A DNA stretch of 64,000 nt from Nautilus pompilius (lineage: Eukaryota; Mollusca; Cephalopoda; Nautilida; Nautilidae): positions 558,001 to 622,000 of the forward strand of contig JACATO010000998.1 of the NCBI GenBank assembly GCA_018389105.1, in the 5' to 3' direction. Numbering within the stretch: the first letter of the stretch is position 1; every line of letters begins with the position of its first letter. The notes under the pieces were generated by a model. It was given only the letters and a program-made list of their open reading frames with translations. It searched no databases and was not told the DNA's origin. This document shows positions 1-12,385 of the stretch, one piece after another. Position numbers and translations under genes: made by a program.

Positions 1-569
1 AGATTCCTGTGGTGCCAAACTGACTTTCGTGTAGCGCAGTCTGCAGTACAGAGAAGAGGAAGTAGAGAAATTGCCATGTCTGCCTCCCACCCCACTCTTC
101 AGAGCTTCCAAAGCCACCCGACTGTTTTCAACAAAACAATCATTATGTCTGTCGGGAAATAAAACTGGACCAGAAGGATCTGTTTCTTCTTTGGACTCAG
201 AGAAACACTTTGACAGATCATTTTCCCCCCTATACCCCTTGTTTAAATCTGAAGGTCCAGCCTACACATTACTACTAAACTAAAGCACTCCACACTGCCC
301 CTTATGTAATCCCAGATGGCCCAGGTTCCATGTATCTACCAGTTAAAACAAAGATTACTGAGATGTAGAAGATATCATTTTTTTTTTCCTTTTTTTGAAA
401 GAACAGCAACATTAGGTCTCTATGATAAACACAAAGCAGAGTGAAGCTCTCCACGTTTTTTATGAAGGAAGTCTGTCAGTCTAATACAGACATCAATAAC
501 ACCAATGCTAATGTGTCAAAAATCTATAGTCTAAGATCAGAAATTAAAGAAAAGAAAACAGGAAAAGGA

Positions 570-595
570 ATAGCTTAAGAAAAATTGGCTTTATT
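570..595 (-). terminator. Poly(A) signal of gene A
   Basis: AATAAA lies at 595-590 on the minus strand, 49 nt after the putative stop codon. The 3' UTR would therefore be short (about 70 nt). Cleavage is expected 10-25 nt further on. Confidence 0.4.
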
Positions 596-643
596 ACAGT
601 ATAGTGAAAGTGCTGTCAATGATGTGATTCTGCTGAGCAGGGG

Positions 644-727
644 TTAATACGTGAAGGCTGCAAAAGATGACATCAATTCAAATGGCACAGGGAACTTCTC
701 CACGTCTCTCTTTCCAACTATCACATG
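644..727 (-). CDS. Gene A terminal exon with stop
   Basis: TTGTTTTTATTTACAG is a textbook acceptor directly before CATGTGATAG. The 84 nt are 27 codons plus TAA in phase 0, with coding-like choice of GAG, AAG, TTC and GTG; the peptide reads VGKRDVEKFPVPFELM near its middle and ends SFAAFTY. A polyadenylation signal follows 49 nt after the stop, which supports this as the 3' end of the gene. The family is not recognised. Confidence 0.55.
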   Translation of the reverse strand, partial: HVIVGKRDVEKFPVPFELMSSFAAFTY

Positions 728-3700
728 CTGTAAATAAAAACAACAGTATATTAATATATACATACAGGTGTCCATAAATGTGGACACGCCAATAAAAGAA
801 TTTAGTTCGCTTAGAGGAATGTATTTTGAAGAAGAAGATGTTGTGAACAAAAGTTTCTTTTAAAAAAAGTAATGAATCACATATTTAAATGAAATCAACC
901 TGAAGCGTAGTGGTGAATACTGAGTATCTGGGCAACTTAGTACCTATGCCTCAAAACAGTAGTAAGGAGGCAAAAAAATGATTTACTTAATTAAATTTGT
1001 TTTATGATAATAAATAACCAAAATGTTCATGAGAGAGAACTCTGTTTTGCCTGCGTCACATGGTTTAGTAAGTCTAATTCATCAGTCCATGAAAGATGAG
1101 CTTGAGATCTCTCCGTGAGTAATATGTCTGTCTTTCTGATATACACTGGCTGACCAGTCACTTCCTAAATAGCAGCCATGACACAATATATTACATAGAA
1201 TCCTCAAGACACAAGAGATATCCAGCAAAATACTTTTCCATTCAGTCATTAATACTTTAAGCAATATATGGAGCGAGATAGGTAGAGGATCATAATGGTG
1301 AATGCATCTTTCAAGTTCATCTTACAGATGATACATTTAGATTGAGATCCACGATCTGAAATCTACATCGTGATTTTGAAGCCCTTAAATGCACAATTTG
1401 AGTACAGTGGTTAAGGGAATTGTCATCGTGGAAGCAACCATCCACATCAGATGCATACTTGTTCAGAGATGATGCTGAAGTAAAGTTTAGCATTCATTCT
1501 GCTTCCTAAAAGGACCAAAGGTCCCAGTATATGCCAACAAAACATTCCTTAAACCAGACTCTAACACCAGCTGTCCGAAGGACCACACAAGAGAGACATG
1601 GAGTGATTTGAGTGGCCTTCCCAAATCTGTCGCCTTACATCCGAACAGAAAAAAGGGCTGCGTGACTCACCAGACCAAATCACTTTTCACCAGCCTTCCT
1701 TAGTACAATGTCTGCGCTTCTTAAGGCACAGATGTCATCTTTCAAGTTGGTAACCAAGATCATTTGGACAAGACCGTGGCTCATTTTCTGCATTGTTCTT
1801 TACCAGGAATGACTAAAAATGAGTGTGCATTGTCCTGCAATCATATTTCCGAAAACTGAACTATCATCTGATGACAGTTGGACCTTTACTATCCTGCTTA
1901 ACCATCTATTCTCTATTCTATCTCACTACACCTTTGTGCCCGCACTTCTCCCTCATAGCAGATTTTTTTCTCTCCCCCTGCTGATGAATTTAAATGACGA
2001 TGATTTGAAGCAGCTTATCAGTGAAAATGACTTTTTTACTATATAGAAACTGCTAGTTGAGCACCCATTACCGTGCCTCTTTTGAATGATGTATTGTTTT
2101 TGCCCTTTCACGTATGTGTTAGACTGGCTGCAGATGCCCAGTCACATCACGTGTTCAACCTAATCTGCATTTCCAGCTCAGGTCAGACACAAGTCTGAAA
2201 GGCTGAATAGGTCACAGTGAATTGGCCAGCCAGTGTATGTCATAATCTCTAAAAAATACAATAAATAAATGAAAAGTCAATCAGTCATTTCTGCAACTTT
2301 TCATGAATGTCTTTCTTTATTACATAAGTGTTTTGTTTTAAGATAACGATAAAGTCATATGATAGTGATAATGTGTGAATAATACAATCAATAAAAATCT
2401 TTCCCTGACCACGAGGTGATCTGCTCTAAAACTTCATGGCATTAGCAAGATGATGGGAGGGGTAATTATCAGCGCTGTCCCAGGAAAGTCAGTACAAACA
2501 ACAGATTTCTTCTCACTTTCCTCACTACCATGTACAAGTTCATCTAGCTCTAGTATAGTTTGTCTTTTTTCAAAAACTTATCAAAGGATCCTGCCTTCTT
2601 ACTTATTTCTTAGCTTTTTCCTTTTAATATTCAGCATCCGAAAGCTGTCTTCCTCAAAGCACCAGTAACATTGATCGGTATCGATCAACCAAATCAATAT
2701 GGCATCTTCATACAATTTAATGCGCACATTTGTTTTAACATGAAATATGCAAAGCAACAACACAAGAAAGATATAAACTGAGACAGACCAGAATTCTGAA
2801 AGAGAGGAATATTCTGCATCAAGTGAACTCTTGAGATCCCTGACTGAAATCAGAAATGACACCTGCTGCTGGAAACTTTGATCTATGGTGGTTATCCACT
2901 TGTTGCAACTTACAGGCGTTTCTACTGACTGACTCTTTCAAAACAGAGAGCGACAATTTTGTCCTTGATTAATATATTATTGCTTAATCTGCAGAAAGGC
3001 TTTTGTCACTCATTTTTTGTAATGTGGATTCTTAGCATGTTTCTAATCACCTGTTACGATTAACTAATTCACAAAGCTCGCCACCTGGATCATCTGAAGA
3101 AGTGCACCATCTCTCTTAATAAGCTGTTTGTCAGCACTGATCCAGTCAAACTACAAGGAGTAGTTCAGGTTAAACCCATCATTTGCAGTTAAAAACAGAG
3201 ATTTAGCCTATAAAAAGGAATACTATAATAATGGACACTCTAGTAACTATAAATTGCCATTCATGGGTTCCAATGGCTGACCGAGTGTTTACAGAGCAGG
3301 CAGAAGCTATTTCCTACTCTGAAAATTGCACTGTTAGGTCACCTGGTGTCCAGGCACATCCAAAACGTTCAGACAACTTACAACACAACGTCTCGAGTAT
3401 ACAGAAAACACTGCGATGGAAGCAAAGTATTCTGTAGTTATAAAATAATACTACTTTATGTAAGTAAAAAAAGGTCTGCAGAAAAGAAGTTTAAAAAGTT
3501 CAATGTTACTTCTTATGCTAAACCCCTAAAAGTTAAATTTTATTAAGAAATCTAATTAAAAGACAGTGAATTGAAAGACAGTTTTTAAAATCCATATTGG
3601 TTTACCATTAGAACTAGAGAAAAATGGTGTGTGTTGTGATTGCCATTGATGTACCAAGTATTCATGGTCACATCTTGTCAAATTAACCAGTAACCAAGTA

Positions 3701-6700
3701 CATGGATAAACAATACAACTTTTAAAATGTCTACCGTCAATGGAGCATGGAGGCAGATCTGAGGAATCATGAACACAGCAGGATCTTCAATTCTAGTACG
3801 GAGATTTCTACTACCAAGGGTTGTCAAGGAAACCACTATAAAGGAAAACAAAGAAAAAAATAATACAATGTCAAAGTTTTCCAATGTTGTCACGTTTACA
3901 GAGCAAGGACAAGCATATTATTGAGAATAAATTAAAGTAATTGAAAAATATTCATTTTTTAATATTCATGTTAATTTTCATCAATTTAATCTTTCTCATT
4001 TATTTGTATAAAATGGACAAACAGCAGCAGCAGGAACTCTGGCATTGGTTTGATTTCAAGCAAGAATGAAAACAAAAATATCAAACGGGTATTTAGGTAA
4101 AGTGGGTAGTTTGTATGTGCTAAAATCCTGTGACAATGAAACTGTGAGAGTTTGAATTCAGAAACAAATGATAATTAACAAAACATCTCTATAATGCAAT
4201 AATAATCTTACGCCTTGATTCAAATGAAACTGTCACGTGACCATAAACTTACTACCTGAAATTGATTTCCTATATCCCTAATTCTAAACATACATTAAAA
4301 CACAAGCGTAAATTCCCAAAATTGGCAGATTTTCCCACTCTACGTGCCACTTATGCTACATTATTCACCTCTGATGTTTTATCCTCTGTATATAAATTTA
4401 CAGAGCCGTCAGATGTCAGTTTGCCCACCAGCAGAGGTTTTCTCCAAGATCGCTTAGCTTAGTAAAGATTTTCAATAACAAGAACTACAATGTACAAGCA
4501 GCTTTAGACACCTTTCAACATCACTTTCTTGTCATTCACAATAGTTGGCTGTGCAGAGCTGTGTACCATCTGACATAACGTCTGGAAGCTGTTACTGAGA
4601 CTGGCGGCAGACATTGTGAACATTCTCTGTAGCCATTTAAACCAGTTCAGCAGAAAAATGTTATCACAATTTTGATTCAATAAACTGGTGTTGGTAACTT
4701 TACTGTTCACCTTTCTCTATTACATTTACAGCCATTGTTAAAACATTATTTTAATAAATCTGTAGATCTAGGCTAATTATTTAATCGTTTTATTAACTAA
4801 CTGTAAGAATATTAATAACAAAAGAAATAATACTATATATATATAAAGTATCGCATATACTTACAAGTTCCTTCCCATAATAATTTGAACAGCATCAACT
4901 TAGCACATCTACAATAACTGCATATTATTTTCAGTATTTGACGACAGTTTTTGTTGCATCGTGTAGAGCTCTTCATGTCTAGATTTGTTATCTAAACATT
5001 TGCGGGCAATCATTCCATCAGTTGATACTACAAGGTTGGTCTTTCTCGGTCAAGTGGACTTTAGCTCCATATCAAGATACTCCTATATTGGCCTAATGGG
5101 ATTCATAGATTAGCAGGAAAGACATTGCACTCCATTCTGTCTTCCAAGCTGTAGTTGATCATTATGTGCAGCTTGAAGCTCTACCTTCCTGCAGGTTGTG
5201 GTGATTATGGTCAACGATCCATTAATCATATTCAGGCAGGACAGTTTTCCAAAGAATGGATATGTAACCAGTGTGGTTCAGTCATGTGCCAGTAAATGTA
5301 CAGTTGGCGGAGAGCAGCTCATTATATACGAGAGTGGTGATAGTGACAGCAGGATGTCTAGAACTTTGCTGGGATTGGATACCCCGTTTACCCTAGACAG
5401 AGAAGTCATTCAGTGTGCGCACGCGCACACACGCACACACACCACACGCACATACACACACGCGCGCGCAAAACAGCTACAAGTAGCCAAGATGTAAAAG
5501 CAGGAAGACAGACGACAGACAGACACAGACTAAACAACCTGGGGATCATTCCAATTACTTGAAACTCGATAAATGAGAAAATAGCTCAACACCATTTTCT
5601 TTTGTTAAAAGCGACCATTTTGTAGTGGTGATGATGGTTAAGCAAACAAAACTTCTTAAAATAATCATGGTGGGGATCTTATATATGACTTTAAACTCAC
5701 TCATTCTCGAGACAGGGTATAGTTCTCTTCAATTTTCTGAACAAATTTCTTGGAAATTCTATTTTTATTTGTAGCCTTGTAATAAGACACCAGACTGCTT
5801 TAAATAATTGTTTTCAGACTTTTTCTAAGACTTAATACATGTGTGAGAGCATAATAAGAAAAACATTTGCAATAGAAGTTTAGAAGTTTTAAGGATGTGT
5901 TGGATGGGCAGCAGTGGACTACTGCACTGCTGTAGGATGATAGCCCAATTTTGAAACCCAATCTGGACAGGCTGTCTTTGACCTACTACCTTGCTAACAG
6001 GATTCTTTCTTCCTTCTTGCACTTCTTCGCCAAACAGTTATCTTGGTTTCCTCCCACATCTAAAAGGCAAGTTTTCGTTGGATTCTTCCAAGTGCATGTG
6101 CTATAGGTTCTAACTAAGTCTTAACTGCAGTTCAAGAGGAGACCCCAAACAAAACCTAGGTAACTACTTGCTTGGTCAACAAATCTACAGATTGATACCC
6201 TAACTTTCCCTCTTCTTTCAGATATCCTCTGAACTTGAAACTCAGACAGGGTTCGCTAAGATGAAGGAGACATGTTTTTCTAAGTTTTTCATGGCTTGCA
6301 AAATAGTGATTTGTCTCCTTCGTGTTTGTTCTCTTATTACATTTGTTCGATCACTGTTATACTTACAGTCATTATGTAGAGTGTACTGGCTCTCTAACAC
6401 TGGCAAGCAGTCTCTTACAGTCAGTGTAATGTTTACTTTCGTGGGTCCAATATGGTAGTGATAGGCTGCAGCCTCCATTTTGTCTTGGTCAGCACCAAAG
6501 TGAAAATGGCCACTGAACTTAGCATGAGCTGCAAATATCAGACAAGGAAAAAGAAACAACTCAGTTGGCACAGAAGGAAAACTTGGCAGTTAAACAGTAA
6601 ATTTATAGTTTTTTGTTGTTTTTATCAAATAATAAAAACAACTGAAAGAAGCAAAAACATTTTAAACAATATTAAAAAGTTAATTTAATGTTAAAAAAAA

Positions 6701-9314
6701 GTGAAAGAGTGAAGTAGAATATTATCTTCCGTATACTTTGTAGCATCTTTAACCCCACTACCCTTCGGATCTATATTAAGTTGATCAATCGGGCTGCGAT
6801 ACTTATTACCTTTCTTATTAATGCAACCCTTCGTGACGACCAGATCCCTGTATCTCTCTAATCCCACGGGTCGGTGAATTAATTAGGGTATAACATATGA
6901 GGTGTATAGAGGGTCAAAGAAGAAAGAAAGGAATCAAAGTTGTGAAAATAGGTAAGCAAGAATAAAGAGGTATCTTATCTTGGAAAAATGGAAAAAAAAA
7001 AAAATAGAAAATTATTATTACTAGGTATTGTATTAAACCACTGCGTCCTTTTTGGGAGTTGGAAGAAAAAGACAAATTTTGGCCAGGACAAGCTTAAATC
7101 AAGCGAACTGGTAACAAACCTGCTTGTTAACTTAACATTTTCAAAATTAGGCAGATCTATCAATCCCTACAGCTGTACCCCAGAAACGAGTCAACGGAAA
7201 ATCAAATTTGGTTTGCCCATCTTTTAGATGTGTTTCGCTCTCCCCCCGAAATTAGTGATTTAAAGGCAGCTACAAAAACTTAGTAATTACGTGCAGTTTG
7301 AACATTTTTCATTTGAGTTAAATTAAAAGTTCATGTTGCGAAATTCAGCTACTGAAGAAGTTTACAATTTAAAAAAAAGAAGAATTATATTGCAAATTCA
7401 TTTACATATAACTACAATTGATGCGGTTAACGTTTGAGGAGAATCATAAATTACTTAGATTTGGGAAAGAAAGGAAGTCTTAGTCTCGTGGACAGGCCCC
7501 ACACGAGTAGACACTGTCGTATCTTTTGTCTATATAAAATAAAACTCCTGTCTATGTATTTTGAAACCCGATTCTTTTTTTGTTATATTTTTTATCCTCA
7601 TAATAAAATGCACTTGAAGAGATCGTCCAATCTTCTCTTCCCCGTCCGCCGTGGCTCTAAATAAATATATGATTGTCGAATCAGCTCGGACCGTAAGAGG
7701 CGAAGGGATGAGCGGACAGATGACAAAAAATAACTACACACACACATTCTTAGCATCCACACAGAGTAGAGGGCGTGCTCGGACAGTTTCCATCACCTTC
7801 GTACCAACAGAACTAACTAACGAGCTTAGGTTTCGGAGATCTTTCCTGTCGCGATCATCTAAATTGAGTCCTGATGAGGACAGGGTTAGGGGTAATGATG
7901 CTTTAGCTAGAGAGAAGAAAAATTTTTTAACCCTTACTCTCTCTAAGTTCATTGCTTAGCTTAGCTACTGCGGTATGGTAAAGGAAATTGATCAATTAAC
8001 CACCTACTTGCTGGTAAATACAGTAGTAACCTGCCTTCTCTCTCCCTCTCTCTCTCTCTCCCTCCCTCCCCCCTCTCTCTCCATCTCTCTCTCTCTAGAT
8101 CTCTCGTTCCCATCGCTCTCCCCACCCTCTCTCTCTCTCGTCCTCTCCCACCTCTCTCTCCCTCCCCTCTCTCTCTCCCTCGTCGCCTCTCTCTTACTTC
8201 CATCGCTCTCACTCCCTAATCTCGCTCCCTCTCTCTCTCTCGCTCTGCTCCTCTCTCCCCTCTCCCTCTCTCCCCCTCCCTCTCTCTCTCTCTCTCTTTC
8301 CCTCTCCTTCCCCCTCTATCTCTCTCTCGTGCGCACTCAGCAGCCCGACGCACAGGTATTTCGAGATTCAGATGCTTTGATTAAACACTCACGGGGTTGT
8401 AATGGGATAAAACTTTGCGTTACACAAATATAAACTGAACAAATTTACGTTGAAATGGTGTTTGGGAGTTAAAGAAGAAGTAAGTTATTTTTTGTTGTTG
8501 TTTCTTTCTCGAATTCTCCGTACGTGGAAACGCTTACGCACCTGTTTGATATCTTCGTTGAAACACGTAGATCTCTGTAGTTTTCCCATCTGCGTTCGTG
8601 TGTACGTCTTCATTTCTAAATTTCTTCTATTGTTTTAATAACGCGCGCGCATTTCCGAAGAACTCTAGACGGTGATTCCAGAGTAGAATTCGAAGTTCCT
8701 GCCACCGCATCCGCTCACGGGATGAAGATACACAAGATATGCCAGCGGGGAGAGGAAAATGGAACTAAGCATTTCCGCTATAGTAAATCATACCCCCCCA
8801 CCACACATACACATAATACAGAGGAAATAAGCAATATTACAATAGTGCCTACTGGCAGATCAATAACGCGGATTAAGAGAAATTCATCAAGGCAGCACTT
8901 TACGGGGATGATGGAGAGATATTCGGTCACGATGCGTGCAGTGAACTTAAACAGGGCGGTCTTACCTTCGACTGTAACGGATTCAAGTTTTTTTTAAAAA
9001 ACAAAACCCCCTAACTTATCGACACGAGAACCTCAACCCTTTAAACGCTAATTATTCGACTTCCATTCTAATTCAGTTCCCATAAGCAAAAAACCATTTC
9101 CAAGCGCGTCCTGTATGAATAATACAGAACAGAACTCGAAAGTGAGAACAGAGCATACACAGGTCTTTAAATAAGATTTATGTCACGTGTTTAAATCTCG
9201 GCGCGTCTAAGAATTCCGAGGGACGAAGAATTTCTATTCACAATCTTCATGCACAGAAATACACCACCAAAACCTCAGAAACATAAATTATTATTATTAT
9301 ATTATTATTTTATA

Positions 9315-9348
<34 letters not shown>

Positions 9349-10947
9349 TATTTTTCACCTAACTGATTGAAATGTTTTGCTGTTTTCCGTTTGTTTTAAT
9401 AATTTATCGCTAAAATACTAAAAGAAAAAAAAAGAGACGCAGCTTTAAAGACTTCATTGCTTCTGGGCTTTGAACAAAATAAGAAGAAGAAGAAAAAAGA
9501 GCCGATTAAACGATTAAAGAAATGAAAATTTATAATGCAAAATCTGAAGGGAAAAAAAAAGAGAGAGAAGAAAATGGTAGAATTTGAGTAAAAACAGAAT
9601 AACAGGTGCTTTCCGTCCGTCCGTCCGCACGGTGTCCCCCTAGCGTCGTTTTCGTGTAGCAGCACGGGCGTCTCCTCCCTCGGCGAGAAGCGAACAGGAA
9701 CGGGAAGCGAGCGCCCGAATCGATTCGGCGGCTATCTGGGGGGAGGAGGGGGGCCCCTGGCACCCACCAGCACCGCACCCGAAAGCGTACCCCTACAACC
9801 GACCTGGACACTTCGACGAGAGCGCAATAAGTAAACGTAGCCTAGCCCCCTTTTCCCCGAATGCTCGACGCGAAACGCGTTTACTTGTCCCTCCTCTCTT
9901 CCTCTTTTATCATTCGTTTGCGTGCGGACTCAGGGTGCGCGGCGTGAGAATAAAGCTCCCGACCGACTGCTAGTTCTCGCTAGACTACATATTTACATCT
10001 ACAATCAGTATTATAAAAATGCCAACCTGTTTGCTGTACCCCATTGATTAATAACTAAGTAGTGAATTAGTTAATGAACTAACTTCGCAGTTTTATTTTT
10101 TTTTTTTTTAAAAATTAATTAAACTTGTCCTTTATTCATAAGTTAACTTTATTCGTTTTCTTTTGTTTAAAAAAAAACAAACCGGTTTTCGCTCCAAATT
10201 AATCTGTCATCTCCTTTCTTCACTCGCTCTGATGCTTCCAATCTACTTTATTTACTCGCATGTTCAGGTTTATTCACATCTTCCGAGTTCCCGTCCCTCT
10301 GCGTTCCTGTTTACCTTTGCTGTCTATTTCATTTCCACTCAGTTTTCCCATATTTATCCTTCTCTATCAGTTTGTCCACACGTCCATAAGTGGTTCGCGC
10401 GCTTCGGATTCCGAAGACTAAACTGCTGTCACTCTCACTGATCGGCTTTCGGTCGAGCCCTTGCCAATCTACCTGTACCTCTGAAAACTGGCTCCTCACC
10501 TTAACCCCTTCGTTTCCTTTGTTAATTAAATAATCCGTAGAGTTTTAGAGAAGACATCCTCTCCATTCTTGTTCTCCATTTACTTGTCAACGAATTCTTC
10601 CATCCGGTCGATAGGGTGAAAACCCTAAAAAAAAATATTTTTTTTTCCTTTCTCTCTTTTGTATCGATTTTAGTTTTCAACAGCCATGTAAAATAAACTA
10701 TTATTATATCGTAATTAGAAAGATCGATATCAGTGTGGTATAACACACCTTTGGTCGAAAGAGAAGCTGATGAGCGCGGATTAGGATAAAAGAGACGTGA
10801 ATTACTGGGATGGAAACAATCGTACAAAGTTTCTTATATTTCCTGAACTCCTGATCTAACCTTTACATGTCTGCATAAAATTAAAGCGTGCATGCCCTTC
10901 TTATTCTCTATTTTATTTATTTGTTCATTTTAATTGTCGAGAGAAAG

Positions 10948-11005
<58 letters not shown>

Positions 11006-11204
11006 AGGACTGATCTTGGTTTCTTTCTCTTAAAGAGAGAGGGAGAGGGAGAGAGTCAGAGAGAGAGACAGAGATCTCTGTTTTCTTTCTCTTAAGAGAG
11101 AGAGAGTCAGAGAGAGAGAGAGAGAATGAGGGAGAGGGAGAGAGTCAGAGAGAGAGAGAGATCTCTGGTTTCTTTCTCTTAAAGAGAGAGAGGGAGAGGG
11201 AGAG

Positions 11205-11243
<39 letters not shown>

Positions 11244-12219
11244 GGAGGCGAGGAGAGAGTCAGAGAGAGAAGAGAGAGATCTCTGGTTTCTTTCTCTTAA
11301 AGAGAGAGAGGGAGAGAGAGAGAGAGAGAGAGATGGAGAAAGAGAGATGGAGAAAAATACCAGAACGCAGAAATTATTCTAAATTTCTCTTTTTCATGGA
11401 GGATTAAAAGTTAAATGGCAAAAACAGCAACAACGATGATGGATAAAAATGGAGTCATTTACAGATTTATCCCAAATCAGATTTTAAATAATCCTGGAGC
11501 TGGGATTATTTAACGCCTGTTAATAACAAACCTATTGTATCTATCCGTATTAAATTTTAAAGCAAATAAAGGAGGAGAAGAGAAAAAAAGAGGGGATAAT
11601 TTCGTTGAGTGACTTTCTGCGCAAACAGAGATCACAACACGCGGACTTTTATCTTGTGTAACGAATGATTTTGATTATGGATTCATCCATTCTGACAAAC
11701 ACCATTCGTTAAGGTACAGAAAACCATAACAATGACTTGCCCGTAAAGCACTGTTTCTTATGGGAAAAAAAAAAATTAATTTTTATTTAATTCGATCGAG
11801 TGCCATCAATTTCTACTACAGGGAGACATCAAATAATTTTTTGTTCTTATTATATATATATATATATGTGTGTGTGTGTGGTCGTGTATTTGTGTGCGTA
11901 TTCGTTTTTCTGTCAGCACAATATACATCCATTTCTGTTACTTAAAAAAACACCCGGCTTTTTAAATATCCTTGCGACAGGTGTCCGCTGGCAGGTACCG
12001 GTTGCACCTTTCGTCTGTTTCTTATTAATCCAGTCTGGGGAGAGCGATAGAGAGGGAGGGAGGGAGGTGTGAATTTGTCTCTTTCCGCTATGTTAACAAC
12101 AATTAATCGGGATGGTTCTTCGAGAACACGAACAGGTAAATTTCAGCAAGGTAAGTAAATAACTCTTTCTTTAACAATTATATTAATTTAAATCATAATA
12201 GCAAGACGACGACGACGAC

Positions 12220-12284
<65 letters not shown>

Positions 12285-12309
12285 GCGGCGACAATACAGC
12301 AACAATAAC

Positions 12310-12385
<76 letters not shown>

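Noticed and set aside
768..787. Small hairpin GTGTCCA-TAAATG-TGGACAC next to TACAG
   Set aside because: It resembles a mariner end, but no partner end was found; it may be chance.
4380..4460. Minus-strand frame LLVGKLTSDGSVNLYTED with GTGAAT donor
   Set aside because: No acceptable acceptor, and its phase does not fit the exons on either side.
4803..4930. Possible 60-nt minus exon ending GAACTT|GTAAGTATATG
   Set aside because: The donor is excellent, but the acceptor lacks a pyrimidine tract and inclusion breaks the phase of gene A.
5198..5497. 99-codon plus frame after a good acceptor (CTTCCTGCAG)
   Set aside because: It runs into an (AC)n repeat with no donor, and the opposite strand is equally open.
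6180..6460. Plus-strand exon starting after CCCTCTTCTTTCAG at 6221
   Set aside because: The acceptor is good, but there is no donor, and the minus-strand exon at 6367-6528 has both sites and better coding texture.
7961..8433. 152-codon plus and 83-codon minus frames over the CT tract
   Set aside because: Pure Ser/Leu/Pro and Arg/Glu/Gly translations of a polypyrimidine repeat.
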